From Alicyclobacillus sp. (lineage in GTDB: Bacteria > Bacillota > Bacilli > Alicyclobacillales > Alicyclobacillaceae), in contig JAILZF010000009.1 of assembly GCA_023512635.1 (NCBI GenBank), forward strand, positions 1-34,138: 34,138 bases of DNA, in the 5' to 3' direction. The first letter of the stretch is position 1, and each line of letters opens with the position of its first letter. Of the stretch, positions 16,243 through 23,947 are shown piece after piece. A program made the translations under genes and the position numbers. The notes under the pieces are model-generated. The model worked only from the letters and a program-made list of their open reading frames with translations. It did no database searches and was not told the origin of the DNA.

Positions 16243-17061
16243 TCACTGCAGGCTCTCAAACCCGCCGGTGGACAGGGTGAGACCCCCGTCCACGCGGATG
16301 ACCTGCCCGGTGATAAAGCGGGCGGCGTCACTCGCTAAAAAGACGGCCGCGTCGGCCACGTCCTCTGGGGTGCCAAGGCGGCCGAGCGGGGTGTGAGCGA
16401 TGACGTCGCGGCGATAGGCTTCAAACTGGCTGCCTGCGAAAAAGCGGGCTGATTCGGTATCGACCACACCTGGGCAGAGGGCGTTGCAGGTTATCTGCTG
16501 AGGACCGAGTTCGGCGGCCAGGTACCGGATGAGCGATTCTAGTGCAGCCTTGGCGGTGCCGAGCAGGGCGTAGCGGGGCAGGGTATAGTCACTGCCCATG
16601 CTGGAGATGGCGATGACCCGTCCGCCCGGGCTGGGGTCTGTGGCTGAGGCCATGAGCGGCAGGGCGTATTGGACTGCCTGGACCACGCTGTAAACCACGG
16701 TTTTATACGTCCGCTCGAAATGATGGGGTTTGAGTTCCATGACGGGTTTAAACGCGCTGGCGGCGGCGTTGGCGACAAACACATCGAGGCGTCCCCAACG
16801 CTTGCCAATGGCTTCGAACATCGCCTGTAAGTCGTCGTCCACTTCCATTTCAGCGCGCACCACGAAGGTGTCCCGGCCCAGGCGGCGAATCTCCTCTGCC
16901 GTCTGCTCAGCTGCTTCCTGGTTACGCCGATAGTGTATCACCACATCGGCGCCCGCGCGCGCCATGGCCAGGGCACACGCCCGGCCGATGCCGCGGCTGC
17001 TGCCGGTGATGAGGATTTTCTTCCCGGCCAGCACCTGTCCGGTGGGAGTATCTGTTGGCAA
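16243..17061 (-). CDS. FabL-like short-chain enoyl reductase, candidate 1-cyclohexenylcarbonyl-CoA reductase (ChcA-like)
   Basis: The 272-residue product is an SDR with ITGSSRGIGRA at residues 18-28 and VANAAAS at 97. The active site has Tyr164 and Lys171 (YALLGTAK): Y-x6-K, the spacing that marks FabL enoyl-ACP reductase III, in contrast to the Y-x3-K of ordinary SDRs. The C-terminal half (KAALESLIRYLAAELGP, NALCPGVVDTESARFF) is also FabL-like. It may therefore be a housekeeping enoyl-ACP reductase, or, given the adjacent genes, the enoyl-CoA reductase that makes cyclohexanecarboxyl-CoA. The TTG at 17061 lies ten bases after AAAGGAG; no ATG is available. It follows the FadH-like gene in the same direction after a 230-base gap with a strong hairpin. 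Confidence 0.85.
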   Translation of the reverse strand: MPTDTPTGQVLAGKKILITGSSRGIGRACALAMARAGADVVIHYRRNQEAAEQTAEEIRRLGRDTFVVRAEMEVDDDLQAMFEAIGKRWGRLDVFVANAAASAFKPVMELKPHHFERTYKTVVYSVVQAVQYALPLMASATDPSPGGRVIAISSMGSDYTLPRYALLGTAKAALESLIRYLAAELGPQQITCNALCPGVVDTESARFFAGSQFEAYRRDVIAHTPLGRLGTPEDVADAAVFLASDAARFITGQVIRVDGGLTLSTGGFESLQ

Positions 17062-17130
17062 TGTGAATCGGCTCCTTTCGTCGGTCGCGTAGCAAGTGGA
17101 GGCTCGTCTTGGGATGACCTGTTGCGTTGG

Positions 17131-17162
17131 CGCGAGCCGGAGCGGGCGCGAGCCGGAGCGGG
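17131..17162 (+). repeat. Two direct 16-base repeats
   Basis: CGCGAGCCGGAGCGGG occurs twice head to tail (17131-17146 and 17147-17162), followed by a further CGCG. It lies in the gap between the FadH-like gene and the SDR gene, next to the hairpin at 17188. Confidence 0.8.
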
Positions 17163-17187
17163 CGCGTGTGGCGCGGATGGCGCCCGT

Positions 17188-17228
17188 CGCGGGATTGCGC
17201 AGGCCCCGCGGCCCTGTGCAATCCCGCG
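17188..17228. other. Long hairpin in the leader of the FabL-like gene
   Basis: Positions 17188-17203 and 17213-17228 form a 16-bp stem (arms starting CGCGGGATTG and ending CAATCCCGCG) with a single G-U/C-A position and a 9-base loop. There is no T run. It could end transcription of the upstream FadH-like gene, stabilise the message, or regulate the downstream SDR gene. Confidence 0.6.
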
Positions 17229-17291
17229 TGAGTCCGCGCAAACCGTTTTCCTTACAAGCCGTTTTCCTAGCACCCGCCGCCAGCGCTGCTT

Positions 17292-19397
17292 CTACAATTC
17301 ATACGCCGCTTCAAACCCTTCCCGGATGGCTCGTGCAGCGTTCAGCCCGCGCGTTTCACGGGCGCCGCCAATCACGCGCAGCCATGGGTGATCCGCCAGC
17401 TCCTCCCATAACTCACGGCGCGGGACTTGGCCTGTACAAATCACCACCTGGTCCGCAGGAATCAGCCGCTCCTCGCCATGGACCGTGCCCAGAATGCCCT
17501 CGTCCACCACAGCTTTTGCCTGGAAGTGGGTGAGGGTTTGAATCCCCAACTCGTGGAGTTCGCTGCGCACCACCCAGCGCGTGGTGCGGCCCACGGTGGC
17601 GGCAATCCGCTGGGACCTCGCCAACAGGGTGATGGTGCGGGGCATCCCCTGGGCCGTGGTCGCGGCTGGACTGCCTGCGCCGTTCGCCGCCGCGGCTGGA
17701 CTCGCCCCAGCGCCTGCCGCCGTACCTGTGGTGGCAGACCAGCCGGGGGCAAGGCGGTGGTGAGCGAGGAACGCCTGCACGGAGGCTGGTGGGTGCGAAC
17801 CCTTCGCCAGGTACAAGGCGACGTCGCAGCCAATCCCACCGGCGCCGAGGATGGCCACGCGCCGGCCAGCGGCGACGCGGCCCGAGAGCAGGTCACTGTA
17901 CGAGACCACGTGGGGCAAATGGACGCCGGGCAAGTCAGGGAGTGCCGGGGCGACGCCGGTGGCCAGCAACACCGCGTCAAAAGCGCGCAGGTCTTGGACG
18001 CTGGCGCGGGTGTTCAGGCGTACCTCCACGCCCAGGCGTGCCAACTCGTGCTGGTAGTAGCGCAGCGTCTCCCAAAACTCCTCCTTGCCTGCCACCTGCG
18101 CCGCCAGCCGCAACTGGCCCCCCAGCACGGGCATCGCCTCAAACAGCGTCACCGCATGGCCGCGCTGTGCCGCGGTCCGGGCAGCCTCAAGGCCGGCCGG
18201 GCCCCCGCCTACCACCGCCACGCGGCGGCTGGAGCGGGCAGGCGCCAGCGGCCAGTCGTATTCCTGCCCGGCGCGCGGGTTGGCCAGGCAACTTGCAGGA
18301 CGGGGCGGCCGGTCCATCACGTGATCGAGACACGATTGGTTGCAGGCGATACACACGTTCAGTCCAGCCCGGTCACCTTGCAGGGCTTTGCGGGCAAAAG
18401 CAGCATCCGCCAGCCAAGGCCGGGCGGGGGCGACAAAGTCGAGCCAACCTAAGGCAATCAGTCGGTCAGCCACTTCGGGCGTGTTGATGCGGTTGGCGCC
18501 AATCACCGGGATGCGCACCGCCGCTTTGATCCCCGCCACGACGGGCGCAAAACCGCCGCGCGGCACAACCGCAGCCACCGTGGGCACGAGGGATTCGTGC
18601 CAGCCTATGCCGATGTTGAGCGCATCCACGCCCGCCTGCTCCAGCCGCTGGGCGAACACCACCGTTTCCTCCCAGGAGGTGCTGCCGGGCATGCAGTCGG
18701 CTCCTGACATCCGGAACAACAGGGGGAAGTCCGGTCCGGTGGCGTCGCGGATGGCTGCCACCACCTCCAGGCTCAGGCGCATCCGGTTCTCCAGGCTGCC
18801 GCCGTACTCGTCTTGCCGCTGGTTGGTGAGCGGCGAGAGAAACTGGTTGAGCAGGTAGCCCTCCGATCCCATCACCTCGACCGCAGCAAACCCTGCCGCG
18901 CGGGCAAAACGCGCGGCGGCGGCAAACGCCTCCACCGTGGCGCGGATGTCCGCGCGGGTCATCGCGCGCGGCGTCTCGCGCGTGAACTTGGAGGCGATGG
19001 CGCTGGGCGCCCACGGCGTAGCCCCAATTTCGTCCGCAAAGGCGTAGCGGCCGGCGTGGAACAGCTGGAGGGCCACCTTCCCGCCTAAGGCGTGCAGGTG
19101 TTCCGCCAACCGCGCCAGTTGCCGTTGGTGATCCGGTTGGGTCAAGCAAAACCAGTGGTCACCGCCCCCCTCCGGGCTCACCGCGGCGCCGCCCGTGATG
19201 ATCAGCGCGGCACCGCCTTGTACGCGCTCCGCGTAGAACGAGTGCAGGCGTTTCTCCTGCGCGCTGTCGCCTTCGACGCCCAGGTGCATGGAGCCCATCA
19301 AGATCCGATGGGGCAGCATGAGGCTGCCGATGCGCCCCGGCTGGGCGAGTGCGGGGTACGTCGACGGGATGAGGGTCCAAGGAGCTGATGTGGACAA
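17292..19397 (-). CDS. fadH: FadH-like 2,4-dienoyl-CoA reductase (Old Yellow Enzyme family, FMN/FAD/4Fe-4S)
   Basis: The 701-residue product has the three-part FadH layout: an FMN-binding TIM barrel (1-330), a 4Fe-4S motif with Cys349, 352, 356 and 370, and FAD and NAD(P) domains (VVGGGPAGLEA near 396; ILGAGGIGCD near 516). The catalytic Tyr (VMGSEGYLLNQF, Tyr181) and His (IGIGWHES, His267) of E. coli FadH are kept, so reduction of a conjugated dienoyl-CoA is likely. A low-complexity Ala/Gly/Thr insertion at about 554-584 lies in the C-terminal domain. The TTG at 19397 follows GAGAGGAGAGGATACG. It is divergent from the EPSP-synthase-like gene and fits reduction of a cyclohexadiene-carbonyl-CoA intermediate. 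Confidence 0.88.
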   Translation of the reverse strand: MSTSAPWTLIPSTYPALAQPGRIGSLMLPHRILMGSMHLGVEGDSAQEKRLHSFYAERVQGGAALIITGGAAVSPEGGGDHWFCLTQPDHQRQLARLAEHLHALGGKVALQLFHAGRYAFADEIGATPWAPSAIASKFTRETPRAMTRADIRATVEAFAAAARFARAAGFAAVEVMGSEGYLLNQFLSPLTNQRQDEYGGSLENRMRLSLEVVAAIRDATGPDFPLLFRMSGADCMPGSTSWEETVVFAQRLEQAGVDALNIGIGWHESLVPTVAAVVPRGGFAPVVAGIKAAVRIPVIGANRINTPEVADRLIALGWLDFVAPARPWLADAAFARKALQGDRAGLNVCIACNQSCLDHVMDRPPRPASCLANPRAGQEYDWPLAPARSSRRVAVVGGGPAGLEAARTAAQRGHAVTLFEAMPVLGGQLRLAAQVAGKEEFWETLRYYQHELARLGVEVRLNTRASVQDLRAFDAVLLATGVAPALPDLPGVHLPHVVSYSDLLSGRVAAGRRVAILGAGGIGCDVALYLAKGSHPPASVQAFLAHHRLAPGWSATTGTAAGAGASPAAAANGAGSPAATTAQGMPRTITLLARSQRIAATVGRTTRWVVRSELHELGIQTLTHFQAKAVVDEGILGTVHGEERLIPADQVVICTGQVPRRELWEELADHPWLRVIGGARETRGLNAARAIREGFEAAYEL

Positions 19398-19488
19398 CGT
19401 ATCCTCTCCTCTCGCATAAAGCGCGCCGGCAGTCATACACATAAAACTAGGCATTCGCCAGATAGGAGCCTCGCCGCACGCCTCCCCT

Positions 19489-19508
19489 ATCCTTGAAGAA
19501 TCCTTGAA
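19489..19508 (+). repeat. Direct repeat in the divergent promoter region of the cluster
   Basis: ATCCTTGAA occurs at 19489-19497 and again at 19500-19508, an 11-base spacing of about one helical turn. It lies in the 212-base gap between the divergent FadH-like and EPSP-synthase-like genes and could be a regulator site or carry -35 elements (TTGAAA at 19504). Confidence 0.45.
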
Positions 19509-19569
19509 ATTCGGGGCGGGCAACGCTACCATTGTTACTATCTAAATTATCATGCTTGGTTTTATAGGC

Positions 19570-19598
19570 ATCGTACCCACCGAATACCGATTATGCAA
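19570..19598 (-). promoter_or_regulatory. Possible promoter of the FadH-like gene
   Basis: On the minus strand TTGCAT (19598-19593) and TACGAT (19575-19570) are 17 bases apart. Both boxes match only partly. For the opposite direction TTGAAA (19504-19509) and TACCAT (19527-19532), also 17 apart, could serve the EPSP-synthase-like gene. Confidence 0.3.
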
Positions 19599-19609
19599 GA
19601 GGCGAGATC

Positions 19610-20956
19610 ATGACGAAAATGATAGTCACTGCCACCCGCGGGGACGTGCGTGGAACCATCCCCGTTCCCTGCTCGAAATACCACCTCCACCGAGCCCTCA
19701 TCCTGGGCTCTTTAGCGGACGGGACGGCCCTCATCCACGGCCGATCCCAGGCCCGCCACATTCAAGACACCCTGAACTCTCTGAAGGACCTCGGCATTCG
19801 CGTAGACCACACGGCTGACGGTTACCGCGTGCACGGTGGTGCCTACGTGCCGCGCAACGGGCGTGTACGCGTGGGCAGTTCCGGCTCGACCCTGCAGTTT
19901 TTGCTCGGCTTGGGCGCGCGGGCGAGTGCGCCGGTCACGTACGACGGCGTCGAGGCGCTGCGCCGGCGTCCGATTGGACCGCTGCTGCAGGCGCTGCAGA
20001 CGCTCGGGGTGCGGACGGAGTCGGTTGACGAGCGGCTGCCGGTGACCGTCTACCCAGGGCTGCCGAAGGGCGGCCAGGTGCAGATACCTGGCGTGCTCAG
20101 CCAGTGGATTTCCGGGTTGCTGATGGTGGCCCCGCTGGCCCAGCAGGACACGGTCATCGAGATTTCCGATCCGTTCAACGAGCGCAACTACATCCGCTTG
20201 ACCGCAGCCATGATGGCACAGTTTGGCGTGCAGGTGCAGGCGTCGCCCGATGAGCGGCACTGGCAGGTGCCGGCAGGACAGGTGTTCCGCTCCGCTGAGG
20301 TGTATCTCGAGCCAGACCTGTCGTCCGCCGCCTTCCCCCTGGTCTACGCGGCTTTGCATCCTGGCGAAGTGCGGCTGACCGGCGTCGCCGGAGCGGGATC
20401 GCACCCGGAGGGCCGGGTGATTGACCTGTTGCGCGAGATGGGCGCGCAGGTGGAGGTGCAGGCGCAAGAACGGCAACTGGTGGTGCGCAACCGCGGCGAG
20501 CGGCTGCGCGCCATCGACGTCAATATGCAAGACATGCCGGACCTCATCCCCATCCTTTCCGTGGCGGCGGCCCTGGCCCGCGGCCGCAGCGTGCTGCGCA
20601 ACATCGGCCCGGGACGGTTGAAAGAGTCGAACCGCGTGCGCGCCATGCTGCAACTGCGCAAAATGGGCGCGCGCATTGAGGAGCAGGGCGACAACTTGGT
20701 GATTGACGGGGTAGAACGGCTGCACGGGGCGGACATCTCCAGCTTCAACGACCATCGTGTGTTGATGGCGTTTGCGGTGGCTGGGAGTGTGGCGGACGGC
20801 GAGACGCGGCTGACGTTCCCCAACGCTTTTCGCATCTCCTATCCCGAGTTCATCGACCATATGAAGGTGCTTGGGATGCGTTTTGGCCCGGCGGCTGCCT
20901 CGGCTGCACCGGCCGCGCCGGTGAAAGAGGAGTTGGTCCCCAGTGTCAGCGGCTGA
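19610..20956 (+). CDS. Diverged EPSP synthase homologue (AroA superfamily), probably a cyclohexanecarboxylate-pathway enzyme
   Basis: The 448-residue product has the enolpyruvyl-transferase fold with several AroA motifs: Lys23 and Arg28 of SKxxxHRAL, RRRPIGPLL, LSQWISGLLM, DMPDLIPILSVAA (Asp311), RLKESNRVRAM (Glu339, Arg342), NDHRVLMAF (Arg383) and ISYPEF. By eye, the NAGTAMR loop reads SSGSTLQ, losing Asn and Arg; the Ser after Lys23 is Tyr; KESDR is KESNR; and the C-terminal Lys of KTFPDYF is not kept. The altered residues contact PEP or shikimate 3-phosphate in true AroA, so this is probably not the housekeeping enzyme. GAGG lies seven bases before the ATG. It overlaps the acyl-CoA ligase gene by 14 bases. 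Inference: it removes an oxygen substituent from shikimate, as proposed for the homologue in the Streptomyces ansatrienin locus. Confidence 0.87.
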   Translation: MTKMIVTATRGDVRGTIPVPCSKYHLHRALILGSLADGTALIHGRSQARHIQDTLNSLKDLGIRVDHTADGYRVHGGAYVPRNGRVRVGSSGSTLQFLLGLGARASAPVTYDGVEALRRRPIGPLLQALQTLGVRTESVDERLPVTVYPGLPKGGQVQIPGVLSQWISGLLMVAPLAQQDTVIEISDPFNERNYIRLTAAMMAQFGVQVQASPDERHWQVPAGQVFRSAEVYLEPDLSSAAFPLVYAALHPGEVRLTGVAGAGSHPEGRVIDLLREMGAQVEVQAQERQLVVRNRGERLRAIDVNMQDMPDLIPILSVAAALARGRSVLRNIGPGRLKESNRVRAMLQLRKMGARIEEQGDNLVIDGVERLHGADISSFNDHRVLMAFAVAGSVADGETRLTFPNAFRISYPEFIDHMKVLGMRFGPAAASAAPAAPVKEELVPSVSG

Positions 20957-22592
20957 TTGGACGTCAAACCACGGTGCGGGTGTGGAACTGTTCCTTGACC
21001 GCTTGGACGCTACCTGCCGTCAGCAGCCCCAGCGGCTGGCTGTGGTGGACCTGAGCTCCGGCGCGCAGCCGGTCTGTCTGACCTACGGCGATCTCGCCGG
21101 ATTGGCGGAGCGGGTGGCGGCGCGCTTGCTGGAGCTAGGCGTCCAGCCTGGGGAGGCGGTTGGCTACCAGTTGCCAAGCTGTTGGGAGTTTGTCGTCTTG
21201 ACGGTGGCGCTCTGGCGGGTGGGAGCGGTGCCTTGCCCGCTTTTGCCGTCGCTGCGCGCGCGCGAGGTGCAGTTCATTCTCGCCACCGCCGGGGTTCGGC
21301 TGTGGGTGGTGCCGGACGAATACCGCGGCTTTGACTACCGCGCGTTGGTGGAACAGGTGCGGCCGCAACTGCCGCAGCTTACCTCGGTGCACATCTTGGA
21401 GTGGGGGGAGCGCTGGCCCCAGCAATCCACCCTGGGCGGGCTGCTGGCGGCACCGGCGGACGCAGCCGCGGCGGCCGCCCGCATACGTGATCGCCGGCCA
21501 GGGCCGGATGCGGCTGCGCAGTTGCTGTTCACCTCTGGGACGACGGGGGAGCCGAAAGGCGTGGTGCACACGCACCTCACGCTGTCCCATGGTTTGGCGG
21601 CGCACGTGCGCACCTTGGGGCTGACAGCAGAGGACACGGTCTGGGTGCCGTCGCCTTTGGCCCACCAGACGGGCTTTTTGTACGGCATGATGGTCTCGCT
21701 CTACCTGGGTGCCACCGGTGTCTATCAGGCCGTGTGGCAGGTGGACGACGCCCGGCGCGCCATTGCACAGTACGGAGCCCGTTTTGTGCAGGCGGCGATG
21801 CCGTTTCTGGCCGATCTCGCGCAGGCGCCCCAACCGCCGCAGGGGCTGCGCCTGTTTGTCGCCACTGGCGCCGCCATCCCGCGCGGTTTGGCGCAGATGG
21901 CGAGGGCGGCGCTCGGTTGTCCTGTGGTAGGGGCCTGGGGCTCCACCGAGACCTGCCTGGTGACGGTTGGTTTTCCGGGAGACCCTCCGGACAAGCTCTG
22001 GGGCACGGACGGCCGGGTGATGGACGGAATGGCCATCCGCATTGTCGACGACGCCGGGCGGCCACTGCCGGCAGGGGTGGAGGGCAACTTCCAGGTGAAG
22101 ACCCCGGCCATGTTCACCGGCTACCTGCACCACCCGGAGTGGACACAAGCCGCCATGACGGCGGACGGGTTTTTCGACACCGGCGATTTAGCGGTGATTG
22201 ACGCGGACGGTTACCTGCACATCAGCGGCCGCAAAAAAGACGTGATTAACCGCGGCGGTGAAAAAATCCCGGTGGTCGAGGTGGAAAACCTGCTCTACCA
22301 ACACCCGCGCGTCCGTGACGCAGCGGTGGTGGCGATGCCCGACCCGCGCTTGGGCGAGCGAGCCTGCGCGTTTGTGGTGAGCAAAGACGGCCAACCGCTG
22401 GACTTGGAAGACCTGACGGCGTTTTTACACGCCCAGGGGATGGCGAAGATCTACTGGCCGGAGCGCGTCGAGATGATGGACGAGCTGCCGCGCACGCCCA
22501 GCGGCAAGGTCCAAAAATACCTATTGCGCCAATGGATTGCTGACAAGCTGAAGGCGGAATGGGCCACCGCCTGTAAGGGTGGACAAGCTTAG
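20943..22592 (+). CDS. AMP-forming acyl-CoA synthetase (cyclohexanecarboxylate-CoA ligase-like)
   Basis: The 549-residue product is an ANL-superfamily acyl-CoA ligase. Visible motifs are the P-loop LLFTSGTTGEPKGVVHTH (near 194), VGAWGSTET (A5), FFDTGDLAVID (A7), YLHISGRKKDVINRGGEKI (A8, hinge) and the catalytic Lys in PRTPSGKVQKY near the C-terminus. It activates a carboxylic acid through an acyl-AMP to the CoA thioester. The sequence resembles short-chain and alicyclic/aromatic acid ligases. The start is GTG 20943, ten bases after GAGGAG and inside the end of the EPSP-synthase-like gene. In context it probably loads the shikimate-derived dihydroxycyclohexadiene carboxylate, or cyclohexanecarboxylate, onto CoA. 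Confidence 0.9.
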   Translation: MSAADWTSNHGAGVELFLDRLDATCRQQPQRLAVVDLSSGAQPVCLTYGDLAGLAERVAARLLELGVQPGEAVGYQLPSCWEFVVLTVALWRVGAVPCPLLPSLRAREVQFILATAGVRLWVVPDEYRGFDYRALVEQVRPQLPQLTSVHILEWGERWPQQSTLGGLLAAPADAAAAAARIRDRRPGPDAAAQLLFTSGTTGEPKGVVHTHLTLSHGLAAHVRTLGLTAEDTVWVPSPLAHQTGFLYGMMVSLYLGATGVYQAVWQVDDARRAIAQYGARFVQAAMPFLADLAQAPQPPQGLRLFVATGAAIPRGLAQMARAALGCPVVGAWGSTETCLVTVGFPGDPPDKLWGTDGRVMDGMAIRIVDDAGRPLPAGVEGNFQVKTPAMFTGYLHHPEWTQAAMTADGFFDTGDLAVIDADGYLHISGRKKDVINRGGEKIPVVEVENLLYQHPRVRDAAVVAMPDPRLGERACAFVVSKDGQPLDLEDLTAFLHAQGMAKIYWPERVEMMDELPRTPSGKVQKYLLRQWIADKLKAEWATACKGGQA

Positions 22593-22624
22593 GCCATGGG
22601 CCGCCGCCGGAGGGGGGAACGGGG

Positions 22625-23839
22625 TTGGCAGCAGAGCCATCGTTGCCGGCGCTGAAGGCCGAGATACAAGCGTTTGTACACGGGCCGGCCCGCGCCTGGG
22701 GCGAGCACATTGAGGCCAGCGGGCGATTGCCGGACGGTGTCTGGGACGAGCTGAACGCGCGTGGCTTCCTGCGCTTGGCGGCACCTGTTGCTTACGGCGG
22801 GCTGGGGCTGTCGTTTCCGGCCTACCTCGAGGTGTTTGAGGCGTTTGCACACATGCACGGCTCTCTGCGCGTCATTGTCCACGTCTGCAACGGCTTGTGG
22901 CGGGCGCTTGCGTACGCGGCAACGGCTGAGCAGTTGGAGCGCGTGGTCAAGCCGTTTGTTGCCGGCCAGCGGCGGGTGACGTTCACCCTGACGGAGCCGG
23001 ATTCGGGGGGTGGCACCGACCTGCGCACCACTGCCCGGCGCGAAGGCGACACGTACGTGTTAAACGGCCAGAAGTGGATGATTATCTTTGCGGATGTGGC
23101 GGACGATTTCCTGGTGTTTTGCCGCCTCGCCGGCAGCCGCGGCGCGGACGGCACGCTGGCGCTGCTGGTTCCCCGTGACGCTCCGGGCTTGGAGATCCGG
23201 CCGATGGCGCCGGCGATGGGGGTGACGGGGACGCAGCACGGACACCTGGTGTTCCGCGACTGCCGCGTGCCGGTGGCCAACCGTTTGGGCGAGGAGGGTC
23301 AGGGTCTGGCCGTGGCCTTCAACGGCTTTTTAGACCCGAGCCGCATCGGGGTTGCCATGACCTGCGTAGGCCTGGCTGCGCGTGCGCTCGATCTCGCGGT
23401 TTTGCATGCCCGTCAGCGCGTCACCTTTGGCAAGCCACTCGCGGATCGACAAACGATTCAGATGTGGGTGGGGGAGATGGCCACCGACATCGAGGCGGGC
23501 CGCCAACTGGCGCTGCAAGCGGGGCGTGTCTGGGCTGCCGCCGCAGAAAGCGAGGCGTCTGGCGCAGTAGCGAGGGAAGGCCATCAGGGGGCTAACCCGG
23601 CTGGCGGGGCGGCGCTGGCCAACCGGCCTTCAGCCAGTGCGTGGGCGGCGATGGCCAAGCTGTATTGCGCTGACATGTTGCAGCGTGTGACCGATAAGGC
23701 GTTGCAGATACACGGGGGGATTGGCTATTTCCGCTGCTCGGAGATGGAGCGGGTGTACCGCGACGCGCGCATGCTGCGGTTTGAAGAAGGCACGGCTGAG
23801 ATTCAGAAGCTGGTGATTGCCCGCGAGTGGCTCAAGTAG
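22625..23839 (+). CDS. Acyl-CoA dehydrogenase family flavoprotein
   Basis: The 404-residue product is an FAD-dependent acyl-CoA dehydrogenase: TFTLTEPDSGGGTDL (FAD/substrate loop near 119), NGQKWMI, the helical C-terminal domain with RVTFGKPLADRQTIQ, QIHGGIGYF and RFEEGTAEIQKLVIAR, where the catalytic Glu of the EGT region is kept. A low-complexity stretch of about 30 residues (near 303-333) interrupts the C-terminal helical domain. The TTG at 22625 has a G-rich ribosome site. It follows the ligase by 32 bases in one transcription unit with it and the EPSP-synthase-like gene. In context it may oxidise or, run in reverse, reduce ring positions of a cyclohexenyl-CoA thioester. Confidence 0.9.
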   Translation: MAAEPSLPALKAEIQAFVHGPARAWGEHIEASGRLPDGVWDELNARGFLRLAAPVAYGGLGLSFPAYLEVFEAFAHMHGSLRVIVHVCNGLWRALAYAATAEQLERVVKPFVAGQRRVTFTLTEPDSGGGTDLRTTARREGDTYVLNGQKWMIIFADVADDFLVFCRLAGSRGADGTLALLVPRDAPGLEIRPMAPAMGVTGTQHGHLVFRDCRVPVANRLGEEGQGLAVAFNGFLDPSRIGVAMTCVGLAARALDLAVLHARQRVTFGKPLADRQTIQMWVGEMATDIEAGRQLALQAGRVWAAAAESEASGAVAREGHQGANPAGGAALANRPSASAWAAMAKLYCADMLQRVTDKALQIHGGIGYFRCSEMERVYRDARMLRFEEGTAEIQKLVIAREWLK

Positions 23840-23878
23840 TGCGCATCGGCGGTGACCGCGTCCTGGAAAGCCGCGCAG

Positions 23879-23898
23879 GCCCGCCGGCCAGGGCGGGC
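23879..23898. terminator. GC-rich hairpin between convergent genes
   Basis: GCCCGCC (23879-23885) and GGCGGGC (23892-23898) form a 7-bp stem with a 6-base loop, 39 bases after the dehydrogenase stop and 49 bases after the convergent SDR stop. No T run follows, so termination is only suggested by position. Confidence 0.4.
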
Positions 23899-23947
23899 TG
23901 GCCGGGTGGCGCGGAGGATGAGCGCGGGCAGGTTCAACGCCAACGGG

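Noticed and set aside
19712-20860. A 382-residue open frame on the minus strand opposite the EPSP-synthase-like gene
   Set aside because: It lies wholly antisense to a gene with clear family motifs, and its composition (many His, Gln, Arg) is what the complement of GC-rich coding DNA gives.
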